Assembly (NCBI GenBank): GCA_903888485.1
Contig: CAISTS010000002.1
Coordinates: forward strand, 1 to 42,205
DNA length: 42,205 bases
DNA from: an uncultured bacterium
GTDB taxonomy: Bacteria > Pseudomonadota > Alphaproteobacteria > Rhodospirillales > Rhodospirillaceae
Reading direction: 5' to 3'
Shown: positions 25,705-34,600 of the stretch, in pieces
How the letters are laid out: every line of letters begins with the position of its first letter
Numbering within the stretch: the first letter of the stretch is position 1
Position numbers and translations under genes: made by a program
Notes under the pieces: model-generated
Databases searched by the model: none
Told to the model about the DNA's origin: nothing
Seen by the model: the letters and a program-made list of their open reading frames with translations, nothing else

Positions 25705-25795
25705 GGCTTTCTCAGGAAAGGTCTTCTCCCGCCCCCTTCCGAGGTTCCGCCCATCGGCGGAGTCGCCCTGGCTAGAGCGGGAGAAGACGAAAGCC
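25705..25795. repeat. Palindromic repeat unit 2
   Basis: Perfect 12-bp arms GTCTTCTCCCGC (25721-25732) and GCGGGAGAAGAC (25777-25788), extended outward by GGCTTTC (25705-25711) and GAAAGCC (25789-25795), with an inner hairpin CCGCC-CATC-GGCGG (25747-25760). It lies 15 bases after unit 1 and looks like a non-coding mobile or REP-like element. The rest of 25796-25921 shows nothing further. Confidence 0.7.
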
Positions 25796-25921
25796 CTGAC
25801 CGTCACCGGGGTAGGATTTGACTCGTGGGCAGTGACGATTAAGGCCGTAGATCACGGGTATTCCTGAACACGGTCTCGAGGTTGGCATGTGCCTGCCAGG
25901 CTGCTACGCTCCTGATGTTAT

Positions 25922-25938
25922 GTGGGAATAATTCCCAC
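25922..25938. promoter_or_regulatory. Operator-like palindrome A upstream of DUF6502 gene
   Basis: GTGGGAATAATTCCCAC: 8-bp perfect arms around one central A. Matches palindrome B at 25985 in 15 of 17 positions. Confidence 0.65.
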
Positions 25939-25984
25939 GGACAATCCTAGGCTAGGACGGGCCCGTTTTCCTGTCAACAAAAAA

Positions 25985-26001
25985 GTGGGAAAATTTCCCA
26001 C
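25985..26001. promoter_or_regulatory. Operator-like palindrome B upstream of DUF6502 gene
   Basis: GTGGGAAAATTTCCCAC, 8-bp perfect arms around one A. It is exactly 63 bp (six helical turns) from palindrome A and ends 19 bases before the ATG, so a bound protein would block initiation of transcription. Shared consensus GTGGGAAWAWTTCCCAC. Confidence 0.7.
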
Positions 26002-26020
26002 GCTATGCCATATAAGGTCC

Positions 26021-26893
26021 ATGGAGAAGGACGCCCCATCCCCCACCCCCAAAGCGCTGCTGGCCGCCGTAAAGCGCCTGCTGCGCCCGCTGGTGCGCCT
26101 GCTGATCACCAAGGGCATGGGCCTCTCGGCCCTAACCGAGATGCTCAAGGAGGTCTACGTCGATGTGGCGATTACGGAATTCCCGACGGCCGGCAAAAAA
26201 CAGACCGATAGCAGCATCAGCATCCTGACGGGCGTGCACCGTAAGGACGTCAAACGCCTGCGCACCAAGAAGGACCGTGGCCCCACAGCGCCGCGCAGTG
26301 TCGGCATTGGCGCCCAGCTGATCGCCCGTTGGGTGGGCTCACCGCAGACCACCGACAAAAAGGGCCGTCCGCTTCCCCTTCCGCGCCAGGCCGAGTCGCC
26401 CGGGGGGCCGTCCTTCGATTCCCTGGTTGCGGGAATCTCCACCGACGTGCGCCCGCGCGCTGTGCTGGATGAATGGCTGCGGCTCGGAATCGCCAGCCTG
26501 GACAAGGAGGACCGTGTGGTCCTCAACCAGCTCGCCTTCGTGCCGCAGAAAAGCCTCGAAGAAAAAGCATTTTTCCTCGGCCGCAATATTCACGATCACA
26601 TTGCGGCTGCGTCCTACAACCTGTTGGGAGAAGGCAACCCACAACTCGAGCGGAGCGTTCACTATAGTGAACTTACGCCTGAATCCGCCGCAGCACTCGC
26701 GCAAGCGGCCGAGCGCGCCGGTATGGAAGCCCTCCTTGACATCAACCGGTTGGCACTTGATCTAGCTGCGAAGGATAAAGGCAAGGAAAACGCCACGCGC
26801 CGCATTAATTTCGGCCTATATTTCTACAAGGGCGCTACGACTTTTAAGCAATTACGTGTGAACGATGACACCGACGAGACCGCCGGTCGCTAG
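26021..26893 (+). CDS. DUF6502 family protein
   Basis: A 290-residue cytoplasmic protein. The N-terminal third (LLAAVKRLLRPLVRLLITKG, then LTEMLKEVYVDVA and SISILTGVHRKDVKRL) looks like a helix-turn-helix-type domain: a helical bundle followed by TG-x-H-x-K-D-V. The middle (QLIARWVGSP, then DVRPRAVLDEWLRLGIASLD) resembles a second small domain, and the C-terminus is helical. This is the pattern of DUF6502, for which I know no function. I start at 26021 because the longer frame would run through both palindromes. The gene is probably cotranscribed with the DUF5666 lipoprotein 46 bases downstream. DNA binding is inferred from the helical N-domain only. Confidence 0.78.
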   Translation: MEKDAPSPTPKALLAAVKRLLRPLVRLLITKGMGLSALTEMLKEVYVDVAITEFPTAGKKQTDSSISILTGVHRKDVKRLRTKKDRGPTAPRSVGIGAQLIARWVGSPQTTDKKGRPLPLPRQAESPGGPSFDSLVAGISTDVRPRAVLDEWLRLGIASLDKEDRVVLNQLAFVPQKSLEEKAFFLGRNIHDHIAAASYNLLGEGNPQLERSVHYSELTPESAAALAQAAERAGMEALLDINRLALDLAAKDKGKENATRRINFGLYFYKGATTFKQLRVNDDTDETAGR

Positions 26894-26939
26894 CGGACGC
26901 CAGAGCGGTTGCGAGACTGCGGACTAATTATAGGGGCCT

Positions 26940-28139
26940 ATGACGAGGGGCTTTGAGCAGCGGCTGAGGAGCAAGTTCCTGCGCGTAAGTGCGGGCGCGG
27001 TTTTGCTCGCGCTCTTGACGGCCTGTTCAACTCATACGTCCACACGCATGGCTGCGGCCGATCCCAAGAACGGCGACGGCATCGGCGGCACCGGCATCAA
27101 TCCGGGCATCAGCGTGGCCCAGAACGGCAATACGCGGGGCGACGGCATCGGCGGCACGGGCATCACCAACACCGGCGTACTCGGCACCATCACCGGCTTC
27201 GGCTCGATCCTGGTGAACGGCCTCAAGCTCGACTTCGATCACACGACCAAGGTTGTCACCGACGGCAAGCCGACGACACTCGAGGCGCTCCGTGTCGGTC
27301 AGATCGTCCAGGGCGTCGCCCGCAATGCGAACGGCAAACTTGACCTCGATACCCTCGAGATCCAGCACGTCGTCACCGGACCCATCACCGCCATCGACCA
27401 CAACGCCGAAACCGTCACCGTGCTGGGCCAGCGTGTGCGCCTCAATCTTGCCGGCAACAAGGAAGACATCGGCGCCTTCCGCACGCTCGAGGTCGGCGAC
27501 CACGTCGCCGTCTCCGGCCTGCGCCAGGCCGACGGCTTGATCATCGCCACGCGCGTCGATGAAACCAAAGGCGAAGAGCGCATCATGGTGCGCGGCATCG
27601 CCGGCGCCGTGACCGGCACCAGCGTGCGTGTCGGCGAGCTGGATATCCCGCTTATGGCCGGCAGCCCCGCGCCCAAGACCGGCGAGCGCGTGTTTGTTGC
27701 GGGCCGCATGGTCAATGGCGTGTTCACGCCGGCGATGATCACCGTCTCGGGCCCGCTCGCTTTCGGCCAAGATGTGCGTGATGTTTCGCTCGAAGCTTAC
27801 GCGCCCAAAGCCGCGGGTAGCGCCGGTCCGCTTGTGATCGAAGGCTTGACCGTTGGCGGCGCGGCGCTCCCGCCCGGCACCAACGTCAACGACCGCGTTG
27901 TCGTCACCGGCCAAGTTGCCGGCCCCGATAGCATCACCGCCACGGGCATCGCCGGTGTGCGCACCGTGGTGACTATCAACACCGCGCGCGGCGCCCTGCG
28001 CCCGGCCACGTCACGCCCCGACAACGCCCGGCCCGAGCGCGTCGCGCCGCGTCCGAACATCGAACGCCCGCAAGGTCGCCCCGATACGCCCGCGGCGCGC
28101 CCCGGTATAGAACGCCCCCAGGGCGTTCAGAGTGTGTAG
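26940..28139 (+). CDS. DUF5666 domain-containing lipoprotein
   Basis: A 399-residue protein with a lipoprotein signal: hydrophobic run and lipobox LLTAC with the acylated Cys at residue 29, so probably membrane-anchored in the periplasm. It then carries two copies of GDGIGGTGI (about residues 44-52 and 67-75), followed by a series of small beta domains of the DUF5666 kind (ITGFGSILVNGLKLDFD, LRVGQIVQGVARNANG, EVGDHVAVSGLRQADG, NDRVVVTGQV). Each resembles an OB-like barrel with a G-x-x-V-x-V-x-G core. The tail is low-complexity Arg/Pro with a repeated IERPQG. Family function unknown. It follows the DUF6502 gene and is convergent to an outer-membrane barrel gene. Confidence 0.82.
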   Translation: MTRGFEQRLRSKFLRVSAGAVLLALLTACSTHTSTRMAAADPKNGDGIGGTGINPGISVAQNGNTRGDGIGGTGITNTGVLGTITGFGSILVNGLKLDFDHTTKVVTDGKPTTLEALRVGQIVQGVARNANGKLDLDTLEIQHVVTGPITAIDHNAETVTVLGQRVRLNLAGNKEDIGAFRTLEVGDHVAVSGLRQADGLIIATRVDETKGEERIMVRGIAGAVTGTSVRVGELDIPLMAGSPAPKTGERVFVAGRMVNGVFTPAMITVSGPLAFGQDVRDVSLEAYAPKAAGSAGPLVIEGLTVGGAALPPGTNVNDRVVVTGQVAGPDSITATGIAGVRTVVTINTARGALRPATSRPDNARPERVAPRPNIERPQGRPDTPAARPGIERPQGVQSV

Positions 28140-28148
28140 CCTAGAAAA

Positions 28149-28940
28149 TTAGCGCCACTTGAACGTGACGACAGCGCCGCCGCCAACGTTGGGGCTGTTC
28201 TCGGAAAACCCCGCCACCCCGTAGACGTTTAGCGACCAGTCTTCGCTGAGCTTGAAGTTGACGTAAGCCGTGCCCTCTTGCGGGTTCTTGGCCGTGCTCA
28301 AGGCCGCCTGACGCACGTCGTAGATCACGCCCGTCGCGATGTTTTCGTTCCAGGTGTACTGCAGACCCATCGAACCATAGACCACGTTGCGCAGGCGAAA
28401 GCCCTGCGGCTGCCCGCTGACGCGATATCCCAGCGTCACAAAGGGCAGGAAATCGACGAGGGTCTTGGCGACGTCCACCTGTACCGCGCCGTCCCACGCG
28501 CCAGTGCCGAGCCCCTTTGAGAAGCTTGCTGTCGGCGCTTTGACACGCGCGGTGAGATCGACGAAGAGCCCGTCGTGGGCGAAAATGTCGAGCGCATAGC
28601 TCGCCGAAATATTGATGTCGCCGAGGCCGGACGCGGCACCTGAGGTGCGCAGGCCCGGAATGGATTCCGCCGAGCCGTCGATGAGCAGCGCCGGTCCCGA
28701 GACGCGGATCCAGGGCACCGTGGCCTTCAGAGTCCACGGCCCCTTGGCCGCCTGCAGCGTCAACGGGACGTAGAGGATTTCTGTGTCTTTGGCCGCGCCG
28801 TAGGAACCGGAGCTGAAATCGAAGCCCGTGCTGGCGCGGTACTGCCAGAAGGCATCGGCGAATGAATCTTGGGCTTGTGTGCGTCCGCCCCCGCAGACCA
28901 GCAGAGCTCCAGCGATCAGTGCGGCGCGTTTCCCTAACAT
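28149..28940 (-). CDS. Outer-membrane beta-barrel protein (transporter-like)
   Basis: A 263-residue protein with a signal peptide (MLGKRAALIAGALLVCGG, cleaved around AQA) and a body of alternating amphipathic strands: YRASTGFDFSSGSYG, TEILYVPLTLQAAKGPW, SGLGDINISASYALDIFAHD, GLFVDLTARVKAPTAS, FLPFVTLGYRVSG, ending in VVTFKWR; the terminal aromatic residue followed by R is compatible with barrel assembly. It resembles the MetA-pathway/phenol-degradation outer-membrane family of transporters. The substrate is unknown. The start at 28940 gives a clean signal peptide, though there is no clear Shine-Dalgarno. The convergent position next to the DUF5666 lipoprotein may be functional. Confidence 0.7.
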   Translation of the reverse strand: MLGKRAALIAGALLVCGGGRTQAQDSFADAFWQYRASTGFDFSSGSYGAAKDTEILYVPLTLQAAKGPWTLKATVPWIRVSGPALLIDGSAESIPGLRTSGAASGLGDINISASYALDIFAHDGLFVDLTARVKAPTASFSKGLGTGAWDGAVQVDVAKTLVDFLPFVTLGYRVSGQPQGFRLRNVVYGSMGLQYTWNENIATGVIYDVRQAALSTAKNPQEGTAYVNFKLSEDWSLNVYGVAGFSENSPNVGGGAVVTFKWR

Positions 28941-28973
28941 TGGCGGCGATTGTAGCAAACAGGTGGCCTAAAG

Positions 28974-31532
28974 CTACTCCGCCACCGCAGCCAATGGCTC
29001 TTCCGCCGGTTTGACGATCGGCGGCTTCGGCTTGAGCAGCGCCGCAATCTCGGCTCGGAGTTGCGCGATCAAGTCGTGGCATTCGGTGAGGTGAACCGAT
29101 TCAACGTCGAGAATGGAATTGAATGCTTTGGCCTTGAGCGCAAGCACGTCGATGTCTTTGCCCGCGCCTTCGATACGCGCGGCGTCCAGCACGATGTCGA
29201 TCAGGCGATCGGTGGCATGCAGCCGGCCCCAGAGATAATCATTCTGGCGATAGGCGAGACAGAAGAACGCTCCGAAATGGTGGAACTGGATGCCCTTCAG
29301 CGTCGCACTGGCGCCGCCTTTGCGCAGCGTCTGGGCGTCGTCGGGCGACAGGCGATCGACGCGGATCTCGTCGAACTCGTCCAGATCGCGCCAGTTGGTG
29401 ATCGAAAACGTCAGTACGTCCCAGACCGCAAAGCCGATGTAGTGCTCGAGCAACTCGCGCCGCGCCATGGCGGGCAATGCGGCGACGTCGCCCGCGCCGC
29501 CGACCAAGGCCACGAGCAAGGCGTCGGTGCGATCATTGTCGGATTCGAGCGCGAGGTCGTTACCCAATAGATCGAGCGTCTGGGAGATCGGCGTGGTGAA
29601 CAGGCGCGCAACCGCCGTCGGGTCAGACGCCAGGGCCGGCTCGGTCACCATCGCCTGCACGATATCGCGCACCACGGCTTTCACGGCTTCGAGCGTCGGG
29701 CGCGTGAGGGTGCTCGCGCCATCGCCGGCGCCAGCGGCCCGCGCGGTCATGGGCTGCAGCAGGGCCAGCGCGTCGTAAAGGCCGGCTTTGACCCGGTCGA
29801 GGCGCTCGGAGGTCAGGCCCTCGAATTCTTTCTCGGCCAGGCGCACGTAGAGCTGATTAACCGCGCGCACGACGAAGCGCACGCGGCGCTGACGATACTT
29901 CACGTCAAAGCGCAGCAGGAACTTGATCCACGCCGGCAGGCCCTTGGCAGGATCGATGGATTTGCGCAGGTCATCTCCGCTCGGCGAGACGCCCGAAAGC
30001 TCGGCCCACTTCTGGATCACCGCAACGATACGCCCGGATTCGGCCGTATCGCGGTCGTAGCCGCAAATCTGGCCGACGAGTCCCGCCACGTCCTCGATCA
30101 CCGCCGTAAGCTTGAGTCGGAGGTACCCTTCGTAGGCAAAGCCGGTCTCGTTGCGGGCGCTGTTGTTGGCATGCTCGCGGAACTTGCCGATCTGCGCGCC
30201 GGTGACCATGCCGTCGAGCGCGGAACCCGCAACCGCATCAGCCATTGCCCTAATGTGCGAGCGCGCGCTGTCGACCACCATCTGCAGGCGGCGCACTTCG
30301 GCGTTGTAGGTGTTCACCCAGGCGAGGTCGTCGTGAATCGGTTCATTGCGCGGAATGTCGGAGAGCGCGCCTTTCAGCGTCGAGAAGAATCCGGGCACGC
30401 GCATGGCCCCGCGCCGCTCGGCGCCTTGCGGATGAGGATCGATGTACAAAAGACGCCGGTCGACGTGGCGATAGGCCGGCCGGCCGCGAATGGCCTCAAT
30501 GGCTTTTGCAAAGGGCTTGTTATTGAGAACACTGCCGTCGATGAACGAGGCCTCGGCGGGGTTGACGTTGGCCAGAAGATAGGGCCGGAAGTTGCGATAA
30601 AGGAAATCGACACGGGTGCGCCACGACAGGCGCCGCTCGGCGATCAACTTGTCGATTTCGGCAAAACGCATCGGCGGGAAAGCGCCGGGGAACGACGATG
30701 TAGCGCGCGCGGCGAACACCAGCGCCGGCAGGTTCTCGCGGTCGAAACTGGAGCTCTCGACGCCCATGGGCCAATGACGGTAGGACATGCGCAGCATCTG
30801 GCGATGCTCGCGATCCTGAATCACCGGCGGATCGTGGATCGGCGTATCGGTGACATAGCCGTGGAAGTCGGTGACGGTGACAAAGAGATCGAGCTGAAGG
30901 CCGGCGGGCACCAGCGAGCTGCCGGCGGTCTTTGGATCGCCCATGCCCGAAAAGCCGTCGAACAGCACCTTGGTCAGGTTGTAGCCGTCGAAGGGCGGGC
31001 GGAACCACCGCGAGCGCAGGAACATCGAGAGCTTCTGCTTGAGCTCGCGGTTGCCGCCGAGGTCTTCGCGGAAGCGGTACATGAACATCCAGACGAAGGG
31101 GCGAAAGTACCATTTCGCCCAAGGTCCCGCCTTAATGTGCGGCGGCATCAGCTCGGCGACATCGGAATGCTTGAGCCAGAAGTCGCGCAAGGGATCGATG
31201 GACAAATCGTGCGCCAGGGCGCGCGCGAGGATGACACCGTTGATGCCGCCCGCAGAGGCGCCGGCGATAACATCGACGACAATGCGCAGGTCGAGGACCT
31301 CGCCGATCTCGCGCATCAGGTCAAAATAGGCCTGCTCGGTATCTGCCGGCTCGTCGCGTTCATGGGCGACATCGGCGTAGGTCAGGTGATTATGGCGCTT
31401 GGCGGTAAATGCGTGGAAATCGCGGCTGGCGCGGACGAGCTTCAGGATCTCCTTGGTCACGCCATGCATGTAAACGGCCAGCGACACGCCGCCGTAACAC
31501 ACCAGCGCAAACCTGAGCTCTTTTTCCTTCAC
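28974..31532 (-). CDS. Large patatin-related phospholipase-like protein
   Basis: An 852-residue cytoplasmic protein of the long patatin-related type. It opens with ELRFALVCYGGVSLAVYMHG, which includes the oxyanion-hole Gly-Gly, has the nucleophile elbow GASAGGING with Ser93, and the catalytic aspartate in SFIDGSVLNNKPF (Asp332, DG-S motif). The patatin region therefore spans about 1-380, with a large helical extension of ~470 residues of unknown role. Family members are Ser-Asp dyad lipid acyl hydrolases. The active-site residues are all present, so activity is plausible; the substrate is unknown. The gene is preceded by two similar palindromes and is probably monocistronic. Confidence 0.88.
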   Translation of the reverse strand: MKEKELRFALVCYGGVSLAVYMHGVTKEILKLVRASRDFHAFTAKRHNHLTYADVAHERDEPADTEQAYFDLMREIGEVLDLRIVVDVIAGASAGGINGVILARALAHDLSIDPLRDFWLKHSDVAELMPPHIKAGPWAKWYFRPFVWMFMYRFREDLGGNRELKQKLSMFLRSRWFRPPFDGYNLTKVLFDGFSGMGDPKTAGSSLVPAGLQLDLFVTVTDFHGYVTDTPIHDPPVIQDREHRQMLRMSYRHWPMGVESSSFDRENLPALVFAARATSSFPGAFPPMRFAEIDKLIAERRLSWRTRVDFLYRNFRPYLLANVNPAEASFIDGSVLNNKPFAKAIEAIRGRPAYRHVDRRLLYIDPHPQGAERRGAMRVPGFFSTLKGALSDIPRNEPIHDDLAWVNTYNAEVRRLQMVVDSARSHIRAMADAVAGSALDGMVTGAQIGKFREHANNSARNETGFAYEGYLRLKLTAVIEDVAGLVGQICGYDRDTAESGRIVAVIQKWAELSGVSPSGDDLRKSIDPAKGLPAWIKFLLRFDVKYRQRRVRFVVRAVNQLYVRLAEKEFEGLTSERLDRVKAGLYDALALLQPMTARAAGAGDGASTLTRPTLEAVKAVVRDIVQAMVTEPALASDPTAVARLFTTPISQTLDLLGNDLALESDNDRTDALLVALVGGAGDVAALPAMARRELLEHYIGFAVWDVLTFSITNWRDLDEFDEIRVDRLSPDDAQTLRKGGASATLKGIQFHHFGAFFCLAYRQNDYLWGRLHATDRLIDIVLDAARIEGAGKDIDVLALKAKAFNSILDVESVHLTECHDLIAQLRAEIAALLKPKPPIVKPAEEPLAAVAE

Positions 31533-31552
31533 CCGGCTGCTCTCCCCACCCA

Positions 31553-31591
31553 GGTGCGCATATGCGCACCGATCCGGCGCAGATGCGCGCC
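31553..31591. promoter_or_regulatory. Paired palindromes in the patatin gene leader
   Basis: A perfect 18-bp palindrome GGTGCGCATATGCGCACC (31553-31570) begins 20 bases upstream of the patatin ATG (minus strand). A degenerate copy, CCGGCGCAGATGCGCGCC (31574-31591; outer arms CCGGCGC/GCGCCGG), lies 21 bp away centre to centre, identical at 13 of 18 positions. Two sites two helical turns apart suggest a cooperative operator. Confidence 0.55.
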
Positions 31592-31699
31592 GGGAACGCC
31601 ACTTAGACTGACTTTGGCGTTACAATCTTAGCGCAGGGTAAACAACCCTGGAATCATGAGAGTTTGCAGAAGGTCCGGGGCCGCAGGGACCGCCAATGC

Positions 31700-34600
31700 T
31701 CATTCGGCGGGCTGTTGGCCGTCCTCGACGTGACCGCTGGCGCTGGCCGGGAACTGCTTCTCGTAGTCCTTGAGCTCGGCGGCGATACGGCCAGGCGAGC
31801 CCGTACGGCGGGCGATCAGCATATAGAAGGTCGGGATAACGACCAGGGTGACGACCACCGCAAAGGTAACGCCCGTGAAGATGACGACCCCGATGGGCCG
31901 GCGGCTCTCGGCGCCGGCGCCGGTGGAAATCACCAGAGGAAGTGCGCCCATAACGGTGGCCAGCGCGGTCATGACGATCGGGCGGAAGCGTATCGCCGAG
32001 GCCTCGACAAGCGCGTCGCGGAACGCGCGACCGGAATCGCGCAACTGGTTGGTGAATTCGACGATCAAGATGCCGTTTTTAGCCGCCAGGCCCACGAGCA
32101 CAATGATCCCGATCTGGGAGAACAGGTTGATGCTTTGGCCGAATATGAGCAGTCCAAATAGCGCGCCGAACACCGCGAGCGGCACGGTCATCATGATGAC
32201 CATGGGATGCACGAAACTTTCGAACTGCGCCGCGAGCACCAGGAACACGACGACCAGCGCCAGACCGAAGCTGAAGTAAATCGCCGCGCTGTTGTTCTTG
32301 AAGTCGCCGGCTTCGCCGCGCCACGTTCGCACTGCAATGTCGGGCAGCTTCTCCTTCGCGATACGATCGACCTCGGCGATGATGTCGCCGAGAACAACGT
32401 CGGTGCGCGGATAGAGCATCAGGTTGAAGGCCCGACGACGATCGAGGCGGTTGAGGCTGTCGGCATAAGAACCCTCTTCAAGCGTGATCAGGCTCGAGAG
32501 CGGAATCAGCGAGCGCGTGGTCTGAGACCTTACATAAATATTGGAGACATCGTTGGGCGTCTGCCGGTCGGCATCCTGGCCCTGCAGGATGACGTCGTAC
32601 TCTTCGCCCTTATCGACATACGTGGTCACCTTGCGCGAGCCCAGCATAGCAGCCAGCGCATCGCCGATGTCACCAACGGAAACGCCGAGGTCGGCCGCGC
32701 GCACCTGATTGACGCGGATACGGATCTGCGGCTTGGCTTCCGTGAAATTGTTGCGCACCTGCGTGAACATCGGATGATCGCGCAGCGCCTCCATCATGAT
32801 GTCGCGCCACTGGCGCAAATCCTCGAAGCTGGGGCCGCTGATGGCCAGCATCAGGCCGCCGCCGCCGCCTGGACCGCCGCCGCCCCCACGCCCAAGGCCC
32901 GCCGGCAGCGATGCGGCGATTTGGGCGCCCGGGATTTGCGCTAATTTGGGTGTGAGCTGTGCGACAAGTTCAGCGCTGCTGATGTCACGCTTGCCCCACG
33001 GCGCCAACCAGACATTGGAATTGGCCATGTTGCCGTTGTTGTTGACGTTCTCCGTGGCGCGCTCGATTACACCACTTTCAAGATACGGCTTAATGATCTC
33101 TATGGCCGCGCGCAGCTGTCGTGCGGTGTACTCGGCATTGGCGCCTTCGGGAGCACGCACGTTGATCATCACTTGGCCACGGTCCTCGCGCGGCGTGAAC
33201 TCGGTCGGCAGCAGCGTGAAAAGCAGGCCGGTGAGCACAATGATGGCGCCAAAGCCCATGAGCACACGTTTGGGAGCATCGAGCGCAGCATTCAGCCAGC
33301 GCACGTAGAACGACTGCAGGCGCGTAAATGCCTTCTCGGCCAAGTGCGCGACCTTGCTCTCGTCGAGGGCGGGCGTGAGAATCTTGCTGCACATGACCGG
33401 CGTGAGCGTCAGCGAGACGAACATCGAGAACACCACGGCCACGGCCATGGTGACGGCGAATTCCTTGAAGAGGCCGCCGACCGCGCCCTGCAGCAGCATG
33501 ACCGGCACGAAGGCCGCGGCCAGCACCATGGTGGTCGATACCACCGCCATGCCGACCTGACGCGAACCGCGCAAGGCGGCCAGAAGCGCCGGCTCGCCGA
33601 GATGCATGCGGCGGTGGATGTTCTCGACCATGATGATGGCGTCATCGACGACGAGCCCGATGGCGAGCACCATGGCGAGCAGCGTCAGGATGTTGATCGA
33701 GAAACCCAAAGGCCACAGCACAACGGCGGTGGAGATGAGCGAGATCGGCACGGCCACGGCCGGGATCAACGCCGCACGCACGCTGCCAAGGAACAGGTAG
33801 ATCACCAGGATCACCATGACCGAGGCGACGCCAACGGCGATGCTGACTTCGTGAATAGCCGCTTCGATGAACAACGAGGTATCGCCGCCGACCTGCAGGC
33901 GCAGGCCCGCCGGCAATGTCGGCGTGATGGCGGCGATTTCGGCGCGCAGAGCCTTGGCGACGTCGAGCGTCGAGGCGCCTGGCTGTTTGATGATGGCGAG
34001 GCCGACACCGGGCACGCTGTTGCTCTTGTAAACCGAATGCTCGTCCACCGGGGCGACTTCGACTCTGGCGACTTCGCCGAGGCGAATGAGATAGTTGTTA
34101 GGACCGCGGGCGATGACCAGGTTCTTGAAATCTTCAGCGTTCTGATAGCTGCGGATCGTACGCATGGTGTAGTTGCGATCGGTCGACTCCAGCTGACCGG
34201 CGCCGAGTTCGACGTTCTCGCGGCGCAGCGATGTCTGCACGTCGGAGACAGTGATGCCGCGTGCGGCCATGGCGCGCCGGTCAAGCCAGACGCGCATGGC
34301 CTTGCGGCGCGCACCAATGGCGAAGGAATAGGCTACGCCCTGCACCGAGCCAATGCGCGGCTGCAGCACCAGAAGCGCGTAGTCCGACAGCTCCATGGGA
34401 TCCATGTTGCCGTTGACGTTGATGAACATCATCGGGTCGGCGTCGGAATCGGCTTTCTGAATTTCCGGCGGCTCGGCGTCTTCAGGCAAGCGATCGACGA
34501 CGCGGCCAACCTGGTCGCGGATGTCGTTGGCGGCGGCATCGATGTCGCGGCCTTCGACGAATTCGAGGTTGATGCGGCCGAACCCGTCGCGCGAGAACGA

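Noticed and set aside
30171..31631. 486-codon plus-strand frame opposite the patatin gene.
   Set aside because: Shadow of a real gene with an intact catalytic dyad; no recognisable motif or start signal.
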